A DNA stretch of 64,000 nucleotides from JBGAPI01 sp044221335 (lineage in GTDB: Bacteria > Pseudomonadota > Gammaproteobacteria > Xanthomonadales > Ahniellaceae), in NCBI GenBank assembly GCA_044221335.1, contig JBGAPI010000001.1, forward strand, positions 62,001 through 126,000, in the 5' to 3' direction. Every line of letters begins with the position of its first letter. Within the stretch, counting starts at the first letter, position 1. This document shows, one piece after another, positions 51,467 to 60,105 of the stretch. The notes below the pieces were generated by a model. The model saw only the letters and a list, made by a program, of their open reading frames with translations, made no database searches and was not told the origin of the DNA. Both the position numbers and the translations under genes were made by a program.

Positions 51467-51864
51467 TCGATGCTCGCCGTCGCCGCCAGGGTGAAGTCGC
51501 TGCCCTTCAGCATCGTCGTCTTGCGTCCCGGAAGCAGCATCGCATCGGCCACGTTGTTGCGCTGGACGCCGTTCTTGCCCGGGGCGTGGGAGCCGTAGGT
51601 GATCCGGAGATGGCAGCGGTTGTTCACCACCCGCGGCACCAGGATCTCCAGCGAGTAGTCGACGTCGGTCAGCGCGACGCTGCGGCCGACGCCGACCAGC
51701 AGCTCCGCACGGAACTTGGTCCCCGCATCGCTGCCCTCGACCTCGACGCGGCAGTTGACCGCCTGCGGGTCGGGCGTGTCCGCGGTCGGGGAGTCGGCAC
51801 GGGCGATGGCCGATCCGAACAGCGCCAGGGTGAGGGTGAGTGCGAGCGTGCAGCGGCGGGTCAT
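51463..51864 (-). CDS. Small exported protein of unknown function
   Basis: A 133-residue protein with a signal peptide (LALTLTLALFGSAIARA) and a beta-rich body (QAVNCRVEVEGSDAGTKFRAEL, SVALTDVDYSLEILVPRVVNN, RCHLRITYGSHAPGKNG). Two cysteines may pair. No family is recognised. It is monocistronic and its stop codon is in a REP. Confidence 0.65.
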   Translation of the reverse strand: MTRRCTLALTLTLALFGSAIARADSPTADTPDPQAVNCRVEVEGSDAGTKFRAELLVGVGRSVALTDVDYSLEILVPRVVNNRCHLRITYGSHAPGKNGVQRNNVADAMLLPGRKTTMLKGSDFTLAATASIE

Positions 51865-51994
51865 GGCAGATCCGAGGTGAGGGGTGCAGCTGCGAGGGAA
51901 AGGACGCGGGCGAAGTTCCCGCCCGGCGGACGCTGACCAGGGTTCCATTCAGTGTCGGCGGCAGCGCTGCTCGCGCGCCTCCGACCCGGCACGA

Positions 51995-52777
51995 CTACAC
52001 CAGCCCCAGCAGCAGCACCGCCCCGACCACGATCCGGTAGATCGCGAAGCCGGTGTAGCGGTGACTGCCGATGTAGCCCAGCAGCCAGCGCACCGCGACG
52101 AAGGCCGAGGCCATCGATACGAGGAAGGCGATCGCGAGCGGCACGATCGGCTCGCTGCCGCCGCCGGCCTTCAGGTACTTCAGGGTCTCGTAGCCGCTGG
52201 CCGCGGCCATCGTCGGGATGCCGACCAGGAAGGCGAATTCGGTGGCGGCACGGCGATCGTTGCAGCCGACCAGGAGCGCGATGAAGATCGACGCGGCGGA
52301 CCGCGAGGTCCCCGGGAACACCGCAGCGACCACCTGCGCCAGTCCGACCGCGATCGCGACCGTCCAGGTGATCCGGTTCGCCGTCGGCAACTTCGCGGCG
52401 ATTCCCTCGGCGGCCAGCATCCAGACGCCGCCGATCAGCAGCGCCCACGCCACCGGCGTCACCTGCTGCGGCAGCTTGAAGCCGGCCTTGGTGACCAGGA
52501 AGCCGAGCACCGCGGTGATCCCGAACGCGACCGCGAGCTTCGCGAGGTAGTCGCGCTGCTCGGCGGCCCGCCAGTTCGCCAGCAGCGCGACGAGCCGCTC
52601 GCGGTAGATCAGCACGACGGCGAGGATCGCGCCGAACTGGATCACGATATTGAACAGGTCCGAGCGCGCGCCGAGCCAATGCTCCGCGATCAGCAGGTGC
52701 CCGGTCGATGAGACCGGCAGGAATTCGGTGATGCCCTCGATCAGCCCGAGCAGGACCGCGTTCAACCACTCCGACAT
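51995..52777 (-). CDS. uppP: Undecaprenyl-diphosphatase UppP (BacA)
   Basis: 260 residues with about eight helices. Catalytic motifs EGITEFLPVSSTGHLLIAEHW and VFPGTSRSAASIF are intact. It recycles undecaprenyl diphosphate to the carrier for peptidoglycan and O-antigen synthesis and gives bacitracin tolerance. Divergent from glnA; the 255 bp between them hold the nitrogen-regulated promoter. Confidence 0.96.
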   Translation of the reverse strand: MSEWLNAVLLGLIEGITEFLPVSSTGHLLIAEHWLGARSDLFNIVIQFGAILAVVLIYRERLVALLANWRAAEQRDYLAKLAVAFGITAVLGFLVTKAGFKLPQQVTPVAWALLIGGVWMLAAEGIAAKLPTANRITWTVAIAVGLAQVVAAVFPGTSRSAASIFIALLVGCNDRRAATEFAFLVGIPTMAAASGYETLKYLKAGGGSEPIVPLAIAFLVSMASAFVAVRWLLGYIGSHRYTGFAIYRIVVGAVLLLGLV

Positions 52778-52877
52778 CGCCGTGCCACCGCCGCGAAAAG
52801 GGCCCGCAGCATAATCCGGCCGGCCGGCGGGCGCCGACCGGCCGGCTCAGTATCACCAACTTGTCATCATTCGATCG

Positions 52878-52893
52878 TGCACCACTTTGGTGC
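52878..52893 (+). promoter_or_regulatory. NtrC-binding site upstream of glnA
   Basis: TGCACCACTTTGGTGC matches the NtrC consensus (TGCACCA-N-TGGTGCA-like dyad) and lies about 100 bp upstream of the sigma-54 promoter. Confidence 0.75.
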
Positions 52894-52907
52894 TTCGATA
52901 GGCGGAT

Positions 52908-52915
52908 GGTGCACC
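52908..52915 (+). promoter_or_regulatory. Second, partial NtrC-like site
   Basis: GGTGCACC, an 8-bp palindrome that resembles an overlapping pair of NtrC half-sites. Confidence 0.4.
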
Positions 52916-52975
52916 GCTCAAATCCTCTTTTCGCTCATTTGTCGAGGATTTTGCGCTGCAAGCGCGAAATCAACT

Positions 52976-52991
52976 TGGCACGGAGGTTGCT
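52976..52991 (+). promoter_or_regulatory. Sigma-54 promoter of glnA
   Basis: TGGCAC at 52976-52981 and TTGCT at 52987-52991 with a 5-bp spacer match the -24/-12 consensus (TGGCAC-N5-TTGCA/T). With the NtrC dyad upstream, glnA should be induced under nitrogen limitation. Confidence 0.88.
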
Positions 52992-53032
52992 AGAGAGCCC
53001 TCCGACCCACCCACCTTTACCAGGAGCATCCC

Positions 53033-54442
53033 GTGTCCGTCGAATCCGTGCTGAAGACCCTCAAGGACAACGAGGTCGAGTTCGTCGACCTGCGCTTCGC
53101 CGACATGCTCGGCAAGCAGCACCACGTCACCTTCCCGGCCAAGGCCATCGACGCCGCGACCTTCGAAGACGGCAAGATGTTCGACGGCTCGTCGATCTCC
53201 GGCTGGAAGGGCATCAACGAGTCCGACATGGTGCTGATGCCGGATGCCGCGACCGCGGTGCTCGACCCGTTCAGCGAGGACCCGACCCTGATCCTCAACT
53301 GCGACGTGCTCGAGCCGGCCACGATGCAGGCCTACTCGCGCGACCCCCGCACCACCGCCAAGCGCGCGGAGGCCTACCTCAAGTCCTCCGGTCTCGCCGA
53401 CACCGCGTTCTTCGGTCCGGAGCCGGAATTCTTCATCTTCGATTCCGTGCGCTGGCAGAACAACATGAATGCGGCCGGCTTCGAGATCGAATCCGAAGAA
53501 GCCGCGTGGTCGTCGAACAAGAAGTACGAGGAAGGCAACGCCGGCCATCGCCCGGGCATCAAGGGCGGCTACTTCCCGGTCGCGCCGGTGGACTCCTTCC
53601 AGGACATCCGCGGCGAGATGTGCAAGCTGCTCGAAGCGGCCGGCATTCCGGTCGAAGTGCACCACCACGAAGTCGCGACCGCCGGCCAGTGCGAGATCGG
53701 CACGCGCTTCAACACGCTGGTGCGCAAGGCCGACGAACTGCTGACGATGAAGTACATCATCAAGAACGTCGCCCACCGCCACGGCAAGACCGCGACCTTC
53801 ATGCCGAAGCCGATCGTCGGCGACAACGGCTCGGGCATGCACGTGCACCAGTCGCTCGCGAAGGGCGGACAGAACCTGTTCGCCGGTGACGGCTACGGCG
53901 GCCTGTCGCAGCTGGCGTTGTGGTACATCGGCGGCATCTTCAAGCACGCGCGGGCGATCAACGCGTTCACCAACTCGACCACGAACAGCTACAAGCGCCT
54001 GGTGCCGGGCTTCGAGGCGCCGGTGATGCTGGCCTATTCGGCACGCAACCGTTCGGCGTCCTGCCGCATTCCGTGGGTGTCGAGCCCGAAGGCGCGGCGC
54101 ATCGAGATCCGCTTCCCGGATCCGGTCAACTCCGGCTACCTCACCTTTGCCGCGCTGCTGATGGCCGGTCTCGACGGCATCAAGAACAAGATCGACCCGG
54201 GCGCGCCGGCCGACAAGGATCTCTACGACCTGCCGCCGGAAGAGGCGAAGAACATCCCGACGGTCTGCCATTCGCTCGACCAGGCCCTCGAGGCCCTCGA
54301 CCGCGACCGCGAGTTCCTGAAGGCCGGCGGCGTGTTCACCGACGACATGATCGACGGCTACATCGAGCTGAAGATGGGCGAAGTCACCCGCTTCCGGGCG
54401 GCGACGCATCCGCTCGAGTACCAGATGTACTACTCGATCTGA
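53033..54442 (+). CDS. glnA: Glutamine synthetase type I
   Basis: A 469-residue enzyme starting at GTG 53033 with CAGGAG 6 bp upstream. Signatures are FDGSSISGWKGINESDM, FGPEPEFFIFDSVRW, the ATP-binding KPIVGDNGSGMHVHQSL and NRSASCRIPW. Tyr398 in DKDLYDLPPEE is the adenylylation site, so it is the GlnE-regulated form. It makes glutamine from glutamate and ammonia. The promoter indicates NtrC/sigma-54 control. Confidence 0.98.
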   Translation: MSVESVLKTLKDNEVEFVDLRFADMLGKQHHVTFPAKAIDAATFEDGKMFDGSSISGWKGINESDMVLMPDAATAVLDPFSEDPTLILNCDVLEPATMQAYSRDPRTTAKRAEAYLKSSGLADTAFFGPEPEFFIFDSVRWQNNMNAAGFEIESEEAAWSSNKKYEEGNAGHRPGIKGGYFPVAPVDSFQDIRGEMCKLLEAAGIPVEVHHHEVATAGQCEIGTRFNTLVRKADELLTMKYIIKNVAHRHGKTATFMPKPIVGDNGSGMHVHQSLAKGGQNLFAGDGYGGLSQLALWYIGGIFKHARAINAFTNSTTNSYKRLVPGFEAPVMLAYSARNRSASCRIPWVSSPKARRIEIRFPDPVNSGYLTFAALLMAGLDGIKNKIDPGAPADKDLYDLPPEEAKNIPTVCHSLDQALEALDRDREFLKAGGVFTDDMIDGYIELKMGEVTRFRAATHPLEYQMYYSI

Positions 54443-54463
54443 CCGCGCGCTGGACCGCGCTGC

Positions 54464-54490
54464 GCAGGGTGCGTCCTGGACGCACCCTGC
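54464..54490 (+). terminator. Strong hairpin after glnA
   Basis: GCAGGGTGCGTCC T GGACGCACCCTGC: 13-bp arms about 20 bp after the glnA stop. No T-run, so it may only attenuate. Confidence 0.6.
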
Positions 54491-54782
54491 CTGGCGGCAG
54501 GATCACGATGGAACAGCAGGGCCCAGTGAGGGCGAGGCGATTTCGATCCTCTCGCTCTTGCCCGGCCAGTGCCGAACAAGCGATGCCGCAGCGGAGCAAC
54601 GCGACGTCGACAACGCGCAACGCACACGTCACCGCGACCCCACTGGGCCCTGGGCCCCAATGCAAGGAACCAAACCCGCTCCGAAGCCACCGCGCCAAAC
54701 GACCAGACATGCCACGCAGGCGCCGACTCCAGAACAGCGCCGCGTCCACCTCGGGAGGGCCACGACAAACCGAGGAATCGAC

Positions 54783-54890
54783 ATGGACCGCAAGCAAGCT
54801 TCGTCGCCGCTCGCAACGAGCATCCTGCGACACACCGGCCGCCACGCGGCCTGCACGTGCACTCCCGGAATCGGCGGAGGCACGCGATGA
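54783..54890 (+). CDS. 35-residue upstream ORF coupled to glnK, doubtful
   Basis: ATG 54783 has GAGGA 6 bp upstream; its TGA overlaps the glnK ATG (ATGA). The peptide (MDRKQASSPLATSILRHTG..., ending IGGGTR) is not conserved in my knowledge. The 290 bp between the hairpin and this ORF (54491-54782) show no other gene, and no clear sigma-54 site was found there. Confidence 0.35.
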   Translation: MDRKQASSPLATSILRHTGRHAACTCTPGIGGGTR

Positions 54891-55225
54891 AACTGATCAC
54901 CGCGATCATCCGTCCGTTCAAGCTCGATGACGTCCGCGACGCGCTGTCGCAGGTCGGCATCGGCGGCCTCACCGTCACCGAGGTCAAGGGCTACGGGCGC
55001 CAGAAGGGCCACACCGAGCTCTACCGCGGCGCCGAATACGTCGTCGACTTCCTGCCGAAGATCAAGATCGAGGCGGTGGTCTCCGACGGCCAGCTCGAAG
55101 CCGCCCTGGAGGCGATCCAGACCAGTGCCCGCACCAACAAGGTCGGCGACGGCAAGATTTTCGTCACGCCGGTCGACGAGGTGATCCGCATCCGCACCGG
55201 CGAAGTCGGTGACGACGCCATCTGA
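54887..55225 (+). CDS. glnK: Nitrogen regulatory PII protein
   Basis: 112 residues, the normal PII length. MKLITAIIRPFKLDDVRDAL, GYGRQKGHTELYRGAEYVVDFLPK (T-loop with Tyr51, uridylylation site) and the C-terminal GDGKIFVTPVDEVIRIRTGE are diagnostic. PII reports nitrogen and energy state and controls AmtB, whose gene follows by 13 bp. Named glnK because it is paired with amtB, though glnB cannot be excluded. Confidence 0.96.
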   Translation: MKLITAIIRPFKLDDVRDALSQVGIGGLTVTEVKGYGRQKGHTELYRGAEYVVDFLPKIKIEAVVSDGQLEAALEAIQTSARTNKVGDGKIFVTPVDEVIRIRTGEVGDDAI

Positions 55226-55238
55226 CGAGGACGACGCC

Positions 55239-56816
55239 ATGAACCGATACCGACTGCTTTCCCGCTGGCTCGCCGGCGCCACGCTGGCGCTCGCCCTCAC
55301 TCTCGCCCCGGGCGCGCCCGCGCACGCCGACGAGCCGGCGACTCCACCGGCCACGGCGGCCGCCGCCGCTCCCGCCGCTCCGGCGGCGGATGCCAAGCCG
55401 GCCGACGCCAGTCCCGCCGACGCGACCGCAGCCACCGCGGCAGCGTCTCCTGCCACGCCACCGGCCGGACCGGTGGCGAGCGCCACGCCCGCCGCCACGC
55501 CGCCCGCACCCAACAAGGGCGACACCGCCTGGCTGCTGGTCTCGACCGCCATCGTGATCTTCATGACCCTGCCCGGGCTCGGCCTGTTCTACGGCGGCCT
55601 CGTGCGGTCGAAGAACATGCTGTCGGTGCTGATGCAGTGCCTGGTGATCTTCGCGCTGGTGACCGTGCTGTGGTCGGTCTACGGCTACAGCTTCGCGTTC
55701 ACCGAGGGCAACGCGTTCGTCGGCGGACTCGATCGGCTGTTCATGAAAGGCCTGACGCCGGACAGCAATGCCGCGACCTTCTCGAAGGGCGTGGTGGTGC
55801 CGGAGCTCGCCTACTTCGTGTTCCAGGCGGCGTTCGCGGCGATCACGTGCGCGCTGATCGTCGGCGCTTTCGCGGAGCGGGTGCGGTTCTCCGCCGCCCT
55901 GCTGTTCACCGCGGTGTGGTTCACCTTCGCCTACGTGCCGATCGCGCACATCGTGTGGTTCTGGACGGGCCCGGACGCGTTCACCGGCACCGAGGCCGCC
56001 GCCGCGGCCACGGCGAAGGCAGGCTTCATGTTCCAGAAGGGGGCACTCGACTTCGCCGGCGGTACCGTGGTGCACATCAATGCCGCGATCGCGGGCCTCG
56101 TCGGCGCCTACCTGATCGGCAAGCGCGTCGGCTTCGGCCGAGAGTCGATGAAGCCGCACAACCTGACGATGACGATGGCGGGCGCGTCGATGCTGTGGGT
56201 CGGCTGGTTCGGCTTCAACGCCGGCTCGGCGCTGGAAGCCAACGGCTCCGCGGCGCTGGCCTTCGCCAACACCCTGGTTGCGCCGGCGGCGGCACTGCTG
56301 GCGTGGACAGCCGGCGAGTGGCTGCTGCGCGGCAAGCCCTCGATGCTGGGCGCGGCCTCCGGTGCGGTCGCGGGACTCGTCGCGATCACCCCGGCGGCCG
56401 GCTTCGTCGGCCTCGGCGGTGCGCTCGCGATCGGTCTCGCCGGCGGCTTCGCTTGCCTGTGGGGCGTGACCGGCCTGAAGAAGCTGCTCGGCGCGGACGA
56501 CGCGCTCGACGTGTTCGGCGTCCACGGCGTGGGCGGCATCCTCGGCGCGCTGCTGACCGGCGTGTTCGCGGCTCCGTCGCTGGGCGGCACCGGCATCTAC
56601 GACTACGTCGCCAACGCGGTGTCTCCGGACTACTCGATCGCGAGCCAGGTCTGGATCCAGCTGCAGGGCGTGCTGCTGACCCTGGTCTGGTCCGGCGCGG
56701 TCGCCTACCTCGCCTACCAGCTCGCCGATCTCGTGTGCGGCCTGCGCGTGGCCGAGGAGGAGGAGCGCGAGGGTCTCGACATCAGCTCGCACGGCGAATC
56801 GGCCTACGATCACTGA
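55239..56816 (+). CDS. amtB: AmtB ammonium transporter
   Basis: A 525-residue protein from ATG 55239. A signal peptide (GATLALALTLAPGAPAHA) precedes a long Ala/Pro/Thr-rich linker (about residues 30-85) and then the eleven-helix Amt fold: MTLPGLGLFYGGLVRSKNML, FAGGTVVHINAAIAGLVGAY (pore His) and FGVHGVGGILGALLTG (second His). The linker is longer than usual. It conducts ammonium and is gated by GlnK. Co-transcribed with glnK. Confidence 0.95.
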   Translation: MNRYRLLSRWLAGATLALALTLAPGAPAHADEPATPPATAAAAAPAAPAADAKPADASPADATAATAAASPATPPAGPVASATPAATPPAPNKGDTAWLLVSTAIVIFMTLPGLGLFYGGLVRSKNMLSVLMQCLVIFALVTVLWSVYGYSFAFTEGNAFVGGLDRLFMKGLTPDSNAATFSKGVVVPELAYFVFQAAFAAITCALIVGAFAERVRFSAALLFTAVWFTFAYVPIAHIVWFWTGPDAFTGTEAAAAATAKAGFMFQKGALDFAGGTVVHINAAIAGLVGAYLIGKRVGFGRESMKPHNLTMTMAGASMLWVGWFGFNAGSALEANGSAALAFANTLVAPAAALLAWTAGEWLLRGKPSMLGAASGAVAGLVAITPAAGFVGLGGALAIGLAGGFACLWGVTGLKKLLGADDALDVFGVHGVGGILGALLTGVFAAPSLGGTGIYDYVANAVSPDYSIASQVWIQLQGVLLTLVWSGAVAYLAYQLADLVCGLRVAEEEEREGLDISSHGESAYDH

Positions 56817-56826
56817 GCAGGCTCGT

Positions 56827-56851
56827 CCCGGTCGCCGATCCGGCGACCGGG
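56827..56851 (+). terminator. Terminator hairpin after amtB
   Basis: CCCGGTCGCCG ATC CGGCGACCGGG, 11-bp perfect stem, 10 bp after the amtB stop, no T-run. Confidence 0.65.
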
Positions 56852-57112
56852 AGGACGGGCGGTCCTGGCCGCCATCGCGCGACGTTCGACCGCGGGCGGC
56901 CAGGGACCGACCCGCGGGATCCGATCACCGGGGGGTGGTGGGGAGGCCGCCGGCATGTCGTCACCGGCATGCCGGCGGTGCTGTCTACCGCACGCGTGGG
57001 TTGGCCCGGGGTCGCGGTCGCGACGCGGGCGGGACCGGGGGACCCGGCGACCGCCCGCATTCCGCCCTCCGTCCGCCCGGTCCGCGCCGCGACGATCCGC
57101 CACGCTGACCGG
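56852..57112. other. Intergenic region with inverted repeats, no gene
   Basis: Contains GGTCCTGGCCGCC (56861) opposite GGCGGCCAGGGACC (56896) and GCCGCCGGCATG opposite CATGCCGGCGG (near 56948 and 56968). No gene is visible. Confidence 0.5.
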
Positions 57113-57967
57113 ATGCCGCCTCTTCTCGCCCGCCTCGAATCCCGCCTCCCGCCCGTCGCGTTCGAGTTCCTCTGCTTCGGCTGGAAGGAACTCCAGTCGA
57201 CCGTGTTCGCCGCCTCGTTCTTTGCCGTGCTGGCGCTCTCGACGGTCGTGCCGCTCGGCCCGCTGCCACGCTACGACTTCATCCTGATCGGCGCACTCGC
57301 GCTGCAGGTGGCGATGCTCGCGACCCGGCTGGAGACACTCGACGAGCTCGGTGCGATCTGCCTGTTCCACCTGTTCGGCTTCGCCCTGGAGGCCTTCAAG
57401 ACCCAGCCCGGGATCGCGTCCTGGGCGTATCCCGAGGCGGGCTACAGCAAGCTGTTCGGCGTACCGCTCTACTCGGGCTTCATGTACGCCGCGGTGGCGA
57501 GCTACATGATCCAGGCCTGGCGGCGTCTCGACCTGCGCCTGACCGATGCGCCGCGACCGCGCGTCGCCGCGCTTCTCGCCGGAGCGATCTATCTCAACTT
57601 CTTCACCCACCACGGCCTGCTGCCGGACCTGCGCTGGGTCCTCGCGGCGCTGCTCGCCGTGGCGTTCCGCCGCACCCGGGTGCGGTTCACGCCGCACCGG
57701 ATCGAACGACGGATGCCGCTCCTGCTGGCCTTCGGCCTGATCGGCCTGTTCGTCTGGGTGGCCGAGAACCTGGCCACCGCGCTGCACGCCTGGACCTACC
57801 CCAACCAGCAGGGCGGCTGGAATCCCGTGCACCACGGCAAGATCACGTCGTGGAGCCTGCTGGTGGTGCTGACCTTCGTCGTGGTGTGGTCGTTGCGGGA
57901 GCGCAAGGCGGCCGCCGCGATGTCGGATGTCGGCATCGAGCCGTCGATGGTCGACGAACGAGCGTAG
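57113..57967 (+). CDS. DUF817 membrane protein
   Basis: 284 residues, about seven helices. The family-typical phrases FGWKELQSTVFAASFF, KTQPGIASWAYPEAGYSKLF, GVPLYSGFMYAAVASYM, YLNFFTHHGLLPDLRWVL and HAWTYPNQQGGWNPVHHGKITSW are all present. The function of DUF817 is unknown. Its TAG stop forms one end of a REP pair whose other end stops dnaG. Confidence 0.9.
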   Translation: MPPLLARLESRLPPVAFEFLCFGWKELQSTVFAASFFAVLALSTVVPLGPLPRYDFILIGALALQVAMLATRLETLDELGAICLFHLFGFALEAFKTQPGIASWAYPEAGYSKLFGVPLYSGFMYAAVASYMIQAWRRLDLRLTDAPRPRVAALLAGAIYLNFFTHHGLLPDLRWVLAALLAVAFRRTRVRFTPHRIERRMPLLLAFGLIGLFVWVAENLATALHAWTYPNQQGGWNPVHHGKITSWSLLVVLTFVVVWSLRERKAAAAMSDVGIEPSMVDERA

Positions 57968-58026
57968 GGCGGGCACCGCCCGCCATTGTCACGGCGCCTC
58001 GCGATCGCGGGCATGGCCCGCCCTAC
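57964..58026. repeat. GTAG REP pair supplying stops for DUF817 and dnaG
   Basis: GTAGGGCGGGCACCGCCCGCC ... GGGCATGGCCCGCCCTAC. Left TAG 57965-57967, right CTA 58023-58025. Confidence 0.85.
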
Positions 58027-59765
58027 GTGGCGACGCGTTGCGCCTTCGCCGCGAGCGCCCCGCGCAGTTCGGTCTTCTCGGCCTCGGTCAGCGGCCCTTC
58101 CGACTGCCGCAGCAGCAGCTCGTCGATGCGTTGCTGCTGGGTCTGGCGGTCGAGCTGCGCCAGCGCGTCGACGAACTCCGCCGGCCAGTGCTCCGGCGGT
58201 GCCGGGTGGTCGGCGAGCGACAGCCGGGTCAGCGCCGCATGCTCGTCGCGGCCCTCGAAGGCTTCGAGCAGGCGCACGGTGGTGAGGCCCGGGCGGGCGC
58301 GCGACAGTGCGATCAGCTCCATCAGGAGGTCGATGCCGGGCTGGCGCAGCGCGGCGAACAGGTACGGCGGCTGCATCGCGTCGACCAGCGCCGGCTGCTT
58401 CACCAGCAGCGCGATCGCGCTGCGCACCACGCTGCGCTTCGGCGTGCCGCGCGCCGCCGCGGGGGAACGCGCGACGGCGATCGGCGTGGCGGGTCGCGGC
58501 GTGGCGCGGCCGGCGTCGAGGCCGGTGATCTCGCGCATGCGCTGCTGCATGAGGTCCCGGAAAGCGCCGTCGGGGATCTGCGCCAGCGCCGGCTTGGCGC
58601 GCTCGGCAAGCCGCGCGCGCCCGTCGAGCGAGTTGAGGTTCACGTCGCGGCCGATCTCGGCGAAGAAGAATTCCGATAGCGGCGTGGCGGCGGCGAGGCG
58701 CTGCTCGAAACCCTCCTGCCCTTCCGTGCGCACCAGCGAATCCGGGTCTTCGCCATCGGGCAGGAACAGGAACGCCGCCTGGCGGCCGTCCTTCATCCGG
58801 GGCAACACCGACTCCACCGCGCGCCAGGCGGCGGCTCGACCCGCACGGTCGCCGTCGAAGCAGAAGTAGACGTCGGCGGCGTTGCGGAACAGCAGTTCCG
58901 CGTGGTCCTTGGTGGTCGCGGTGCCGAGCGTCGCGACCGCCTGGCTGACGCCGTTCTGGACCAGCATCACGACGTCCATGTAGCCCTCGACCACGATCAG
59001 CCGCGCGAGCTTGGAATTGGCCTGGCGCGCCTGGTAGAGGCCGTAGAGCTCGCGGCCCTTGTGGAACAGCGGGGTCTCCGGCGAGTTCAGGTACTTCGGG
59101 CTGTCGTCCGGGTCGATCACCCGGCCGCCGAACGCGATCACCCGGCCGCGGCGGTCGAGGATCGGGAACATCAGGCGGTGGCGGAACTTGTCGTAGCTGT
59201 GGCCGTCGTCCTTCACCGACAGCAGACCGGCGCGCTCGACCGCCTTCAGTTTCGCGGGCTCGGTCCCGAGCGCCGACTTCAGCGCATCCCAGGCCTGCGG
59301 CGCATAGCCGATGCCGAAGCGCCGCACGCTGGCCGCGTCGATGCCGCGGCGCTCGACGTAGGCCCGCGCCGGGTCGGAGAGCTTCAGCTGTCGGGCGAAG
59401 AAGTCCGCGGCGCCGCCGAGTGCCTCGTACAAGCCGCCGAACTCCGGACTCGGCGCCGCCTTCGCCTCGCGCGGCACGGTCATCCCGGCGCGCTGCGCGA
59501 GCTCCTCCACCGCGTCGAGGAACTCGAGGCGGTCGTAGTCCATCAGGAACTTGATCGCGCTGCCGTGCGCCCCGCAGCCGAAGCAGTGGTAGAACTGCTT
59601 GACCGGACTGACCGTGAACGACGGCGAGCGCTCGTCGTGGAAGGGACAGCGCGCGGAGTACTCGCGCCCCTGGCGCTTCAGCGGGACCCGCGCCTCGATG
59701 ATCTCGACGATGTCGACGCGCGACAGCAGTTCGTCGATGAAGGAGTCTGGGATGCGGCCGGCCAT
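58023..59765 (-). CDS. dnaG: DNA primase
   Basis: 580 residues. Zinc-binding domain CPFHDERSPSFTVSP...HCFGCG, Toprim core VVEGYMDVVMLVQNG and CFDGDRAGRAAAW, and GRVIAFGGRVIDPDDSPKYLNSPET are complete. It makes RNA primers at the fork. The usual rpsU partner upstream is not seen; a MITE-like element lies beyond its start. Confidence 0.97.
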   Translation of the reverse strand: MAGRIPDSFIDELLSRVDIVEIIEARVPLKRQGREYSARCPFHDERSPSFTVSPVKQFYHCFGCGAHGSAIKFLMDYDRLEFLDAVEELAQRAGMTVPREAKAAPSPEFGGLYEALGGAADFFARQLKLSDPARAYVERRGIDAASVRRFGIGYAPQAWDALKSALGTEPAKLKAVERAGLLSVKDDGHSYDKFRHRLMFPILDRRGRVIAFGGRVIDPDDSPKYLNSPETPLFHKGRELYGLYQARQANSKLARLIVVEGYMDVVMLVQNGVSQAVATLGTATTKDHAELLFRNAADVYFCFDGDRAGRAAAWRAVESVLPRMKDGRQAAFLFLPDGEDPDSLVRTEGQEGFEQRLAAATPLSEFFFAEIGRDVNLNSLDGRARLAERAKPALAQIPDGAFRDLMQQRMREITGLDAGRATPRPATPIAVARSPAAARGTPKRSVVRSAIALLVKQPALVDAMQPPYLFAALRQPGIDLLMELIALSRARPGLTTVRLLEAFEGRDEHAALTRLSLADHPAPPEHWPAEFVDALAQLDRQTQQQRIDELLLRQSEGPLTEAEKTELRGALAAKAQRVAT

Positions 59766-59901
59766 CCGGTCATTCTACGGGGTGGGGCGGGCGCCGGCCT
59801 TGGTGGGGAAGGCTGTGGGCCGACGGCTGCGTCTTGGACGCACCGGGCGCGCGGCTCGGACCGGCGCTCTGGGCGGAAGGGCCAGGGATCCGCAGTGGCA
59901 T

Positions 59902-60014
59902 CGTCATTGCGAGGACGAGCGCAGCTCCGACGTCGCATCCCAGCGCCGGTGCTCCTGCTCTGGCGCAGGGAAGAGCTGAAGGCGCCGGATTGCTTCGCTG
60001 CGCTCGCAATGACG
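59902..60014. mobile_element. MITE-like element, copy 4 (113 bp)
   Basis: CGTCATTGCGAG at the left and CTCGCAATGACG at the right, with a more diverged inside (GCGCAGCTCCGACGTCGCATCCCAGC region). Between here and the Mrr-like gene is a partial GGCTCGCGCCCCTCCCAC unit (60068-60088). Nothing else in 59766-60105. Confidence 0.75.
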
Positions 60015-60105
60015 GGAAGTCCACTCCGCTGCGCTCGCGGCGTCGGACAGCGTCGGCACGCGCTGATCGGGGCTCGCGCCCCTCCCACACGGGCCCAGAC
60101 CTACC

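Noticed and set aside
54558..54890. 110-codon frame upstream of glnK
   Set aside because: Composition is not protein-like in its first part; only the 35-codon end has a ribosome site and is listed with low confidence.
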